Shown in pieces: positions 26,595 to 34,887 of a DNA stretch of 64,000 nt (the first letter of the stretch is position 1; the number at the start of each line of letters is the position of its first letter). The stretch is taken from assembly GCF_001613795.1 (NCBI RefSeq), contig NZ_LPVZ01000020.1, positions 1,426,001 to 1,490,000 on the forward strand, written 5' to 3'. Below the pieces are notes generated by a model. The model searched no databases, was not told where the DNA came from, and saw only the letters and a program-made list of their open reading frames with translations. A program made the translations under genes and the position numbers. This stretch comes from Thalassospira sp. MCCC 1A01148. Lineage in GTDB: Bacteria > Pseudomonadota > Alphaproteobacteria > Rhodospirillales > Thalassospiraceae.

Positions 26595-27509
26595 CTAGAC
26601 AGGCACGCCGCGAATAACCGCCACTTCGTGATAAAGCGGGACATTCGGGTCCTTGTTGATCAATTCCTGTGCCTTGGTGGCCGAAAGCGGTTGTTTGCCT
26701 TCCGGGTCGCCATAGAATTTGCAGACCAGTTGCTTTTCAAGTCCGGTCCCGCTCAGCGCCTTTTCAAGCATGACAAAGAACGAAATATCCGTCCCTGCAT
26801 GTTGCAGCACGATTTTTGACGCGATCTTTTCTGGCTTGTAGCCATTGGCTTCAAAGCATTCGCAAATAATCTCGGTCCCGATGCGACAACCGAAATTCAT
26901 CACCAGTTCGGCCTTGGGCGCATGTTCGCGAATACGACGCATCAATGCCTCGTTCAGGCCAAGGCCCACCGAGTTGTAGGGATAGTCGTCAAACAGGCTC
27001 CAGGGATAATAATGCGCAATATGGTCTTCGGCCTCGTCGCCAGCCCCTTCGGCCAGTTCAATCGATTGCGCCTCGCGAAAGGCGGTCAGGCGTTCGTCAC
27101 TGGGTTCGCCCACCTGCGGAATACAGGCAATCACCACATCGGTTTTGCCGACTTTTTCGCGCGCTTCGTCCGTATCGACAAGGCTGACACTGCCGTGGAC
27201 CGGTTCGAAATGTCTGGCATGTTCCGGGGAAAGGCTTTTGATATTGCGTTCTGCCAGAACGACAAGGCGGGGATCAAGGTCACTGCCATAAACGCGTTTG
27301 ACGCCGCAATTTCGCAAGATAAAGGCAACGTTGATGCCTGTGCCGACCCCGACCTCGTAAACGGTTTTGCCTTTAAGGTCGGCACGCGAAAGGCCTTCCT
27401 GAAAGGTTTGTGTCCATGGATCTTCGGGATCAAAGGCGAAGTCGGGTGTTTCGGGATCGCTTTCGTATCGACTGGGTGTCTCACTGCTCTCTTCGGCGGT
27501 CTCTAACAT
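26595..27509 (-). CDS. SAM-dependent methyltransferase, HemK/PrmA-like
   Basis: 304 residues. Motif I is KTVYEVGVGTGINVAFIL, then VYGSDLDPRLVVLAERNI and DVVIACIPQVGEP in place of the NPPY motif of amino-methyltransferases. The C-terminal half (YYPWSLFDDYPYNSVGLGLNEALM) looks like a substrate domain I do not recognise. The ATG at 27509 has CAGGAAG upstream; the frame is open to 27644 without a better start. The substrate is unknown. Confidence 0.72.
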   Translation of the reverse strand: MLETAEESSETPSRYESDPETPDFAFDPEDPWTQTFQEGLSRADLKGKTVYEVGVGTGINVAFILRNCGVKRVYGSDLDPRLVVLAERNIKSLSPEHARHFEPVHGSVSLVDTDEAREKVGKTDVVIACIPQVGEPSDERLTAFREAQSIELAEGAGDEAEDHIAHYYPWSLFDDYPYNSVGLGLNEALMRRIREHAPKAELVMNFGCRIGTEIICECFEANGYKPEKIASKIVLQHAGTDISFFVMLEKALSGTGLEKQLVCKFYGDPEGKQPLSATKAQELINKDPNVPLYHEVAVIRGVPV

Positions 27510-27778
27510 AATACTTCCTGTTTTTTGCGCATCATCTGGTCGCAGGACGCAGTCGGTCATGTCAAAACCACCAAGACATTTGGCGACAAGGCAGCCAGAT
27601 GCTTTGGTGTGACCGGCCCCTGTGACGGCAGCCGTGATCGACACCCCTGTGCCGATGCGCAGTTCTTTATTTTATGACCGTCGCGCCCACTTCAAAGCGA
27701 CGGGATGCCATTTTGGCATCATGGACGGGAAGATTGCCGGCGACGGTTGCCGGTCTGGGCAAGGCGACTGTGCGCCTG

Positions 27779-27997
27779 TCAGTTTACCGCGGCAAACTGC
27801 TTTGCATCACTTGCCAGCTGAACCTCTTCGGCCAGCGGACCAAGCGAGTCTGCCAGTCGTTCACAATTGCAATCTGATCCAACCAGAACATTAAGCGGCG
27901 ATGCGCCGTCTTCACGGCCAACCAGTGCCTGCATGATCCGCAGAAGGGTCGGGGCCGGGGACAGACCGTTACAATCAATTGTGTTCGATACTTGCAT
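27779..27997 (-). CDS. Small TusA-like protein lacking the CPxP cysteine
   Basis: 72 residues. It starts MQVSNTIDCNGLSPAPTLLR, resembling the TusA/SirA opening (D..GL.CPxP) but one residue short, with Ser where the reactive Cys would be. Two cysteines remain, in VGSDCNCERL. AAGGAGA is ideally placed before the ATG, which argues for a real gene. If it is a TusA relative, the sulfur-carrier chemistry should be lost or moved to the later cysteines. The family assignment is tentative. Confidence 0.5.
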   Translation of the reverse strand: MQVSNTIDCNGLSPAPTLLRIMQALVGREDGASPLNVLVGSDCNCERLADSLGPLAEEVQLASDAKQFAAVN

Positions 27998-28365
27998 GTT
28001 GTCTTCTCCTTGTCTGGCGAGCAGGAGCTTCGGCATACCGCCGGGAACGGTATAAATGCCGCAGCATGACGTGTTTCCAATGCCCGCATTCGATGTGGGC
28101 AAACGAACAGAAACACTTTCGACCATCGCGCGATCCCAGCATCAAACCACTCTTGGTGGTGTCCATGGCGTGACAGATGGCCTGATCCAAAGGCCTGCTC
28201 TGTCGGCTGGGCGGTCTTGAGGCTGATTTTGGCAATCAACCCGTTCTGGCCTTGAATGTCATATCGCATTGCGACTGTCGCGCGGCAGCACAAGTCATTA
28301 TTTTCAATGCGGTAGGTTGCAAAATCACATCGCGTGATGGTTGCTGAACCTTGACCAGAACACAC
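27998..28365 (-). other. Unclear coding signal, possibly a frameshifted gene
   Basis: Directly upstream of the TusA-like gene on the same strand, protein-like sequence appears to move between frames. One frame opens at a GTG (28365) with VAMRYDIQGQNGLIAKISL. A second gives DQAICHAMDTTKSGLMLGSR and FAHIECGHWKHVM. A third gives CGIYTVPGGMPKLLLA and joins the small gene. No single frame is convincing throughout. It may be a decayed gene, sequencing indels, or coincidence. Confidence 0.3.
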
Positions 28366-28603
28366 CGGAAAATTCTCCGGATCAACCTTGTTGAATTCAA
28401 TCGTAGCAGTCGGCGGGTGGGTGTCAAGGACGTATTTGGTTATATTTTGCGCAATTGGTCTAAGAGATTAAATTTTGATCACAAAGATCCCCCGTTCCCG
28501 CCCAAAGATTTGGACAGGTTGGACGATGGTTCCAAAAATATGAAAATCAGCAAGCACTTACCGCACATGCGAAGGGCGAAATGCATTGCCGTGGTGTGAT
28601 GTC
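28366..28603. other. Non-coding stretch before the aldolase gene end
   Basis: About 240 bp of mixed composition between the unclear region and the 3' end of the aldolase gene. I see no ORF with a ribosome binding site and no clear terminator. Confidence 0.4.
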
Positions 28604-29392
28604 CTAGTCGCGGAAACCGGGGTCCAGCCGGTCGGCAAGGCGCATTTGCGCGTCCCATTCCAGAGCAACGTCCCCGTCGTCATAGGCCATCTGGCTGAAT
28701 TGTTCGGAAACGCGTTTGATGATGGTGTCATCAATGGCCCGAAGCGGACGTCCCATCGCCAAAGTGGATTCCTGAATCTCGCACGCGCGATTGAGATAAA
28801 ACATGTTGGAAAACATTTGTCCGGCGGTTGCGCCAACCGTCAACAGGCCATGATTGCGCAAGATCAGGGCGATGTTTGTACCGAGTGCTTCAACGATTCT
28901 CTCGCGCTCCTCAAGATCAAGCGCGATGCCCTCGTAGTCGTGGTACCCGATCTGCCCGTAATACTGCAGCGCGATCTGGTTAAGTGGCATCAATCCTTCT
29001 TCAAGGCACGAAACTGCAAATCCCGACCGTGTATGGGTATGCATCACCCAGGCGGCATCATGACGCCCGATATGTACTGCACTGTGAATGGTAAAGCCTG
29101 CCGGGTTTACCCGGTACGGGCTGTCGGCGACCTTGTTTCCGTCGACATCGATCTTGACCAGCGAAGAAGCGGTAATTTCCTCCCACATCAGCCCATAGGG
29201 ATTGATCAGAAAATGCCCCGGCTCGCCGGGAACGCGGGCCGAAATGTGAGTATAGATCGTGTCCGTCATCTTGTAATGCGCCGCAAGCCGGTAACAGGCG
29301 GCAAGTTCGATGCGGCACTGCTTTTCAGCCTCGCTGATTTCGGTGTCGCTCATGACGCTGGTGGGGGCGTCCTTCTGTGTTGCGATATGCAT
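28604..29392 (-). CDS. Class II aldolase/adducin family protein
   Basis: 262 residues. Zinc-dependent aldolase or decarboxylase fold: metal His residues in WVMHTHTRSGFAVS and NHGLLTVG, and an N-terminal segment with ACYRLAAHYKMTDTIYTHISAR. The family covers fuculose- and ribulose-phosphate aldolases and related decarboxylases; this adducin-like subgroup is catabolic of unknown substrate. The start at 29392 has GGAG six bases upstream (inside the codons of a longer open frame). It is divergent from the GhrA-like reductase, 163 bp away, suggesting a shared regulatory region. Confidence 0.82.
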   Translation of the reverse strand: MHIATQKDAPTSVMSDTEISEAEKQCRIELAACYRLAAHYKMTDTIYTHISARVPGEPGHFLINPYGLMWEEITASSLVKIDVDGNKVADSPYRVNPAGFTIHSAVHIGRHDAAWVMHTHTRSGFAVSCLEEGLMPLNQIALQYYGQIGYHDYEGIALDLEERERIVEALGTNIALILRNHGLLTVGATAGQMFSNMFYLNRACEIQESTLAMGRPLRAIDDTIIKRVSEQFSQMAYDDGDVALEWDAQMRLADRLDPGFRD

Positions 29393-29555
29393 CCCGGACT
29401 CCATTGATCTGATCAAACGGCTTTACTCTTTGATATACACTTGTTTAACTGAGGATGGAACCAAAGCGCAAATTTTCTTGTGTTCGTACCCGTAAATCGG
29501 GTGCGACAATCAGGGGAAATGGCGCTGAAAATGACTGTTCAGGGGGCTTTGACTG

Positions 29556-30512
29556 ATGGCGGCGGCAGAACCGATTTATGGTGTTCTTCTTAGCGATTCG
29601 ATGGATCTCAAAAGCTATTATTCGCTTGATTTCGGGGATGCGGCCCCGGATGTCCGCCTGCTCAAGCCCGAAGAAGTCACCAACCCGGATCTGATCCGGT
29701 TCGCGGTTTGCTGGCTGCCGGGTCCGGCGGCTTTTTCGCCCTATCTCAACATTGAAATGGCGATGTCGGTTGGCGCCGGTGTCGATGATTTGCTTAAACA
29801 TCCCGGCTTGGGCAAGGATGTCGCGATTTGTCGGGTGCGCGACCCCAATCAGGCACATTTGATGGCGGGTTATGCCGTGCATGAAGTGGTTCATGTCGAA
29901 CGCGGCTTTGCCCAGATGCAGCAAAATCAGGCCAGGGCGGAATGGGCCCCGCCCGCGATCCGCCCGCCACGCGATCTTAAGGTTGCCGTGCTTGGCCATG
30001 GATCCATGGGGGCATGTGTTGTTCAGGCCCTGGCGGCTTCTGGCTTTAGCGTTTCGGTGGCGTGTCGGCGGGACCCGAGTGATCCGGTCGAAGGCGTGCA
30101 ATATTTCACCGGTAACGACTCGGTTCTGCAATCAGTGGCCGGACAGGACGTTGTCATCAATGTCTTGCCGCTCACAACCGAGACAGAGGATGTTCTCAAT
30201 ACCGAACTGTTTTCAAAAATGGCCAGGGGTGGCTGGCTGATCCAGATCGGACGCGGCGAACATCTGGTCGAGGATGATCTGGTCGCGGCCCTTGATAGTG
30301 GTCAGCTTGCCGGGGCGACTCTTGATGTGTTTCGCACTGAACCGTTGCCATCTGACCATCCCTTCTGGACGGATCCGCGCCTGCGCATCACGCCACATAT
30401 CGCCAGTGATACGACGCCGCATATCGTCGCCGAGCAGGCCCTGCAATCCGCGCGTGAATTGCATGCTGGCAAACCGCTTAGCCTCGCTGTCAGCCGCGGT
30501 CAGGGCTACTGA
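29556..30512 (+). CDS. Glyoxylate/hydroxypyruvate reductase A-like dehydrogenase
   Basis: 318 residues, D-2-hydroxyacid dehydrogenase family in the GhrA branch. NAD(P) loop: LKVAVLGHGSMGACVVQAL (a G-x-G-x-x-G form). Active-site Arg in IQIGRGEHLVEDDLV, Glu in RTEPLPSDHPFW, His in ITPHIASDT. Substrate would be glyoxylate, hydroxypyruvate or a similar 2-oxoacid. AGGGGG precedes the ATG. The order aldolase / reductase / TetR / aminotransferase points to a small catabolic locus for a hydroxy- or amino acid. Confidence 0.88.
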   Translation: MAAAEPIYGVLLSDSMDLKSYYSLDFGDAAPDVRLLKPEEVTNPDLIRFAVCWLPGPAAFSPYLNIEMAMSVGAGVDDLLKHPGLGKDVAICRVRDPNQAHLMAGYAVHEVVHVERGFAQMQQNQARAEWAPPAIRPPRDLKVAVLGHGSMGACVVQALAASGFSVSVACRRDPSDPVEGVQYFTGNDSVLQSVAGQDVVINVLPLTTETEDVLNTELFSKMARGGWLIQIGRGEHLVEDDLVAALDSGQLAGATLDVFRTEPLPSDHPFWTDPRLRITPHIASDTTPHIVAEQALQSARELHAGKPLSLAVSRGQGY

Positions 30513-30557
30513 CCGGTCTGTTGGGCATGGTCGCACCCAATTGCGGTCTTGAAACCA

Positions 30558-30575
30558 AATTGAAATTATTCAATT
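30558..30575. promoter_or_regulatory. Inverted repeat, candidate TetR/BetI-type operator
   Basis: AATTGAA-ATTA-TTCAATT, perfect 7-bp arms, 63 bp before the TetR-family start. The half-sites ATTGAA/TTCAAT resemble those of BetI operators, although the spacing is wider. Confidence 0.5.
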
Positions 30576-30638
30576 GTATAACAGTGTGCCGTCGCCTTCC
30601 TGTCGGCCTGCGATTCGTCATCCTTTCGGGAACCGGGA

Positions 30639-31328
30639 ATGAGCCGAAAAACATTTCAACGCCTGTCGCTTGATGTGCGCCGCCGCAGTTTGATGGAAGC
30701 GACATTGACATGTGTCGCGCGCCACGGGCTGCATGGGGCATCGGTGCGCCGAATCACCGAGGAAGCCGGGGTGACGGTCGGGCTGGTGCGCCATTATTTC
30801 GGCAGCAAGGATGACATGATCCGCAATGCCTATGCCTATCTGGTCGGGCAACTGACGGCACAGGCCAGTGAAAGCGCACGTGCCACCGAAGGCACACCAG
30901 AAGCCAAACTGGCAAGCTTCCTGCGCGCAAATATGACCAAGCCGAACATGGACGAAGAAACGGTTTCGCTATGGGCGACCTTCATTGGCCGGGTGCGCCA
31001 TGATCCGGGCTTCGCCGAAATACATCGCGATGGCTACCGCGAGTTTCTCAATGTGCTTGAAATCCTGATCGAACCGGTCCTGATCCAGCACGGTTGTCCC
31101 TATAGCGTTACGATTTGTCGCAACCATGCGATTGCCCTCAATGGCCTGATTGATGGCCTTTGGATGGAAGGGGCGCTTAATTCCGGCTTGTATGCGCAGG
31201 ATATCCTGCCCGATCTGATCACGGGTGCTGCCGAACGCTTGCTTGATTTACCGGCCGGGGCGCTGTCTGCGCCCGATATCGCACTGCAATCCACCCAACA
31301 TCCCACACAACAAAGTAAACCGTCATGA
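30639..31328 (+). CDS. TetR/BetI-family transcriptional repressor
   Basis: 229 residues. The helix-turn-helix lies in about residues 14-60: SLMEATLTCVARHGLHG, SVRRITEEAGVTVGLVRHYFGSK. The C-terminal half (VSLWATFIGRVRHDPGF, HAIALNGLIDGLWMEGAL) follows the BetI ligand domain. It overlaps the aminotransferase start by ATGA and so probably controls that gene and itself, perhaps also the reductase upstream. The inducer is unknown; choline/betaine enzymes are not nearby. Confidence 0.9.
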   Translation: MSRKTFQRLSLDVRRRSLMEATLTCVARHGLHGASVRRITEEAGVTVGLVRHYFGSKDDMIRNAYAYLVGQLTAQASESARATEGTPEAKLASFLRANMTKPNMDEETVSLWATFIGRVRHDPGFAEIHRDGYREFLNVLEILIEPVLIQHGCPYSVTICRNHAIALNGLIDGLWMEGALNSGLYAQDILPDLITGAAERLLDLPAGALSAPDIALQSTQHPTQQSKPS

Positions 31329-32506
31329 GATACGCGAAGATTACCGATCGTCTTGCCGAACTGGGTGGGGCAAAGTGGGCCGTCCACAACACCGCCCGTG
31401 ATCGCGAGGCCGAAGGTGCCAAGATCATCGAACTGACAATTGGTGAACCTGACATTCCTGTCGATCCGGCCCTGATCGACGCGTGCGAGACCTCCATGCG
31501 GCGTGGCCGCACCCATTATTCCAATGGTCGGGGCGAGGTCGGGTTGCTTGATGCGCTGGTGGAAAAATACAAACCCGTCTGGCCGGATGTTACGCCTGAA
31601 AACATCCTGTGTTTCCCCGGCACGCAGACCGCCCTTTATACCGTCATGACGGCTCTTGTGGATGCCGGGCAAGGCGTGCTGGTTGGTGATCCCTATTACG
31701 CGACCTATGCCGGGGTAATCCGTGCATCGGGCGCAGAACTGCAATCGGTTCCGCTGTCGATCGAGCATGGCTTTATCATGCAACCCGATGACCTGCGCGC
31801 GGCCATCACCAGGGACAGCCGTGTGTTGCTGCTTAACACGCCACACAATCCGTCCGGCGCGCTGCTGGATCGCGCAACACTGGTCGAACTTGGCAAGATC
31901 GCCATCGAACATGATCTGTGGATTGTCTGTGACGAGGTCTATGAGGATCTGGTGTTTGAAGGCACCTTTGCCTCCCCGCTTGAAATCGAAGAGCTGCGTG
32001 ATCGCACCATCGTCACATCCTCGATCTCGAAAACCTTTGCTGCCACCGGCTTTCGCAGTGGCTGGGCCGTTGGCCCCGAAGAACTCTGTACCAAAGTCCT
32101 GCCAATTTCCGAAACCATCCTGTTTGGCAATCAGCCCTTCATCGCCGATGCGACCGAGGTGGCACTTCGCGGCAATTTCGATACGGCCGCGCGTATGTGC
32201 AAAAGCTATGCTGCGCGCGTGGACATGATCGAAACCGAACTTGCCGGCTGCGATGTGCTTAAACCGGGCAAGGTATCAGGCGGCATGTTTGCCATGATTG
32301 ATGTCGGTGCCACCGGCATGAATGGCGAAGAGTTCGCCTGGGGGCTTTTGGATGATCAAAACGTTGCCGTCATGCCCGGTGCTTCTTTTGGCGAAAATGC
32401 CAAAAACCTGATCCGCGTGGCGCTGACCGTCCCCGACGAAGAACTTCGCGAAGCCATCAAGCGCATCCGGGCCTTTGCCGTTTCTGCCGCGGCGAAAGTC
32501 ACTTAG
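31325..32506 (+). CDS. PLP-dependent aminotransferase, class I/II
   Basis: 393 residues, fold type I. The PLP-binding lysine is in TSSISKTFAATGFRSGW; the Asp and Tyr that hold the cofactor are in WIVCDEVYEDLVFEG; substrate Arg in FGENAKNLIRVALT. N-terminal LTIGEPDIPV is the usual lid. The family includes aspartate, alanine and aromatic aminotransferases; the substrate cannot be fixed from sequence. Coupled to the repressor gene upstream; its last 8 bp overlap the convergent GlxA-type gene. Confidence 0.9.
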   Translation: MRYAKITDRLAELGGAKWAVHNTARDREAEGAKIIELTIGEPDIPVDPALIDACETSMRRGRTHYSNGRGEVGLLDALVEKYKPVWPDVTPENILCFPGTQTALYTVMTALVDAGQGVLVGDPYYATYAGVIRASGAELQSVPLSIEHGFIMQPDDLRAAITRDSRVLLLNTPHNPSGALLDRATLVELGKIAIEHDLWIVCDEVYEDLVFEGTFASPLEIEELRDRTIVTSSISKTFAATGFRSGWAVGPEELCTKVLPISETILFGNQPFIADATEVALRGNFDTAARMCKSYAARVDMIETELAGCDVLKPGKVSGGMFAMIDVGATGMNGEEFAWGLLDDQNVAVMPGASFGENAKNLIRVALTVPDEELREAIKRIRAFAVSAAAKVT

Positions 32507-33521
32507 CCGCCGAAACATTAAGTGCCTGCCATTTGCGCCGATAAACCGATGCAGACATCCCGACATGTTTGCGGAAGGCAGACCGGAAGCTTGATGGTTC
32601 GGAATACCCGACATCGTTTGCAATGTCGTCGATGGCCATTTGGGTGGTTTCAAGCAGTTGTTTGGCCTCTTCAATGCGCAAGCATTGAATATACTCGGCC
32701 GGCGACTGGCCCGTTGCCCGACGGAAACGGCGCAAAAAGCCGCGTGCGGACATCCCGCTGCGTTCCACCGCCTCTGTGACGGGCGATGCATTCATATAGT
32801 TCTCGGAAAGCCATACTTGTGCATTGGTTATGATTTTGTCTTCGTGCTGGCGCGCATTGGCCAAAGAGGCAAAATTAAGTTGGCCATCATTATGTGTGTT
32901 CAGCAGCCATACTTTGGCGACCCGTCTTGCGGCTTCAGGGTCTACAAGTCGTGCAATCAAATACAGGATCAGATCGGCCCATGAAGATGCCCCGCCCGCT
33001 GTGATGAGGTTGTGACCCTCACCGGCTGGGCACAGTATGCGTTCCTTGCAAATTCGAATGTCTGGAAACTGGGATGATATGATATCGGCAACTCCCCAGT
33101 GTGTCGTGGCTTCCTTGCCATCGAGAACACCGCTTGCAGCCAACAAAAATGTCCCTGAACATATCGATGTGACTGTTGCACCCGTGGCGTGAATTTTTGC
33201 AATCCAGTCTGCCAGCCCTGCCAAATCCTTTGGAAGTGGTTGAGAAAAGTCTGCATGGATATCGGGAACGATCACGAGATCGGGCAACGGTTCCGCATCA
33301 ATACGGTCGTCAGGTGTGACCTTGCGGCCATTGACGTCAAGGTATGGTGCACCGTCCAGCGTGCGCAGGCTCGCCTGAAAGTATGGTTTGGGAGACGGAG
33401 TGACACCATGCAGGAGCTCCCAGTCCCGTCCAACAGAAGCCAGCACATCAAGAATCGAGAAAGCAACTGCAGTTCCAACATGCGGGCTTCCGATAATAAC
33501 TGTTTTTATCGGTATCTGCAT
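32499..33521 (-). CDS. GlxA-family transcriptional regulator (DJ-1/PfpI + AraC)
   Basis: 340 residues. N-terminal DJ-1/PfpI-like amidotransferase-fold domain (TSICSGTFLLAASGVLDGK with the Cys, THWGVAD) and C-terminal AraC helix-turn-helix (GMSARGFLRRFRRATGQSP, AIDDIANDVGYSEPSSFRSAFRKHVG). GlxA-type activators sense nitrogenous small molecules. The start at 33521 has GGGA upstream; a start three codons earlier has none. It is divergent from the methyltransferase 131 bp away and presumably controls it. Confidence 0.92.
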   Translation of the reverse strand: MQIPIKTVIIGSPHVGTAVAFSILDVLASVGRDWELLHGVTPSPKPYFQASLRTLDGAPYLDVNGRKVTPDDRIDAEPLPDLVIVPDIHADFSQPLPKDLAGLADWIAKIHATGATVTSICSGTFLLAASGVLDGKEATTHWGVADIISSQFPDIRICKERILCPAGEGHNLITAGGASSWADLILYLIARLVDPEAARRVAKVWLLNTHNDGQLNFASLANARQHEDKIITNAQVWLSENYMNASPVTEAVERSGMSARGFLRRFRRATGQSPAEYIQCLRIEEAKQLLETTQMAIDDIANDVGYSEPSSFRSAFRKHVGMSASVYRRKWQALNVSAAK

Positions 33522-33652
33522 AACATTTCCCATAAATGTGTCTGATAATCACCGGTTTGGTCTTTTTGCGTTCTACAACCCTTTGGTTGGGCCGTCTATA
33601 CCCACTTCGTAAGCGGCGCACAAACGACGCCGTATTGATGTTGGAGAGCGAA

Positions 33653-34735
33653 ATGACTGTTCAGGAAAAAATTACGACATTCGATGAAGCCAAGGCGGAA
33701 GCCTTCGCCACCCGTTTTGTTGATGCCCTATCAGATGCAGCGATGGTGTTGATGACCTCGGTGGGGCATCGACTGGGGCTTTTTGATACGTTGGCAGATA
33801 ACCCCGGCGTAACCTCTTACGAACTGGCAGATCTGGCCAATTGCCGCGAACGTTATGTTCGTGAATGGCTTGGTGTCATGGTGACAGCCAAGGTTGTTGA
33901 TTATGATCCGGTGGCTCGGACCTATACGCTGCCCGGTGAACACGCAGCCTTCTTAACCCGTGCTGCATCCCCGAATAACCTTGCCGTGACCAGCCAGTTC
34001 ATTGGTGTCACTGCGTCGGTAGAGGACGAAATTCTGATCCGGTTTGGATCCGGCGAGGGGCTTCACTACGGTCATTTTAATCGTTTCCACGAAGTCATGG
34101 CCGAAGACAGCGCGCAATTGGTTGTCGCCAATCTCGAAACGGGTATCTTGCCGATTGTTCCGGGCTTGCATGAAAAACTGACGGCCGGGATCAAGGTGGC
34201 GGATGTTGCGTGTGGCGCGGGACGGGCAATGCTGAAGCTTGCCGAAATCTTCCCCAACAGCACCTTTACTGGTTTCGATCTGTGTGAGGATGCCTTTGCG
34301 CCAACAAGGATTGAAGCCCGTGACAAGGGACTCAATAACCTTTTCTTTGTCGCCAAAGACCTGTCGGATCAGGACTCCATTGGTTCCTTTGATCTGATTA
34401 CCGCCTTTGATGCTGTGCATGATCAAAAAGACCCACAAGGTTTCCTGAAAATGATCCGGGCCTCATTGGCAAAAGACGGTGTATTTCTGATGCAGGATAT
34501 CGGTGGTTCACGGGATCTGGAAAAGAACATCGAAAACCCGTTTGCGCCCCTGCTCTTCACGCTTTCCAGCATGCATTGCACACCGATTTCCATCGGTCAG
34601 GGTGGTCCCGGTCTTGGTGCAATGTGGGGTGTTGAAACCGCGCAGGAATACCTGACAACTGCCGGGTTCTCATCGCTTGAAACCCATCGCCTCAGCCATG
34701 ATCCGATCAACGCATACTTTGTTGGCCGGGTCTGA
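33653..34735 (+). CDS. SAM-dependent methyltransferase with winged-helix N-domain
   Basis: 360 residues. An N-terminal dimerisation/winged-helix domain (MTSVGHRLGLFDTLADNP, SYELADLANCRERYVREWL) is followed by a class I SAM domain with VADVACGAGRAMLKLAE and the acidic FTGFDLCEDAF, then FDAVHDQKDPQGFL. This resembles bacterial small-molecule methyltransferases of the Rv2258c type. GGAGAG stands six bases before the ATG at 33653; the frame is open to 33536 without a better start. The next gene is a flavin monooxygenase, suggesting a joint pathway. Confidence 0.85.
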   Translation: MTVQEKITTFDEAKAEAFATRFVDALSDAAMVLMTSVGHRLGLFDTLADNPGVTSYELADLANCRERYVREWLGVMVTAKVVDYDPVARTYTLPGEHAAFLTRAASPNNLAVTSQFIGVTASVEDEILIRFGSGEGLHYGHFNRFHEVMAEDSAQLVVANLETGILPIVPGLHEKLTAGIKVADVACGAGRAMLKLAEIFPNSTFTGFDLCEDAFAPTRIEARDKGLNNLFFVAKDLSDQDSIGSFDLITAFDAVHDQKDPQGFLKMIRASLAKDGVFLMQDIGGSRDLEKNIENPFAPLLFTLSSMHCTPISIGQGGPGLGAMWGVETAQEYLTTAGFSSLETHRLSHDPINAYFVGRV

Positions 34736-34887
34736 GGATAAGCCGTGAAATGTTGGCTGTTGGCAGCATTTCCGCGCTTTGAGTGGTGTCTGCGGTGCGC
34801 TCCCTCATTTATTTCCCCTCCCCTGAGGGGGCACCCGCAGCGCCACAACTTTCAGACACTTGATGACCCCGAATTCCAAGGACAAAA

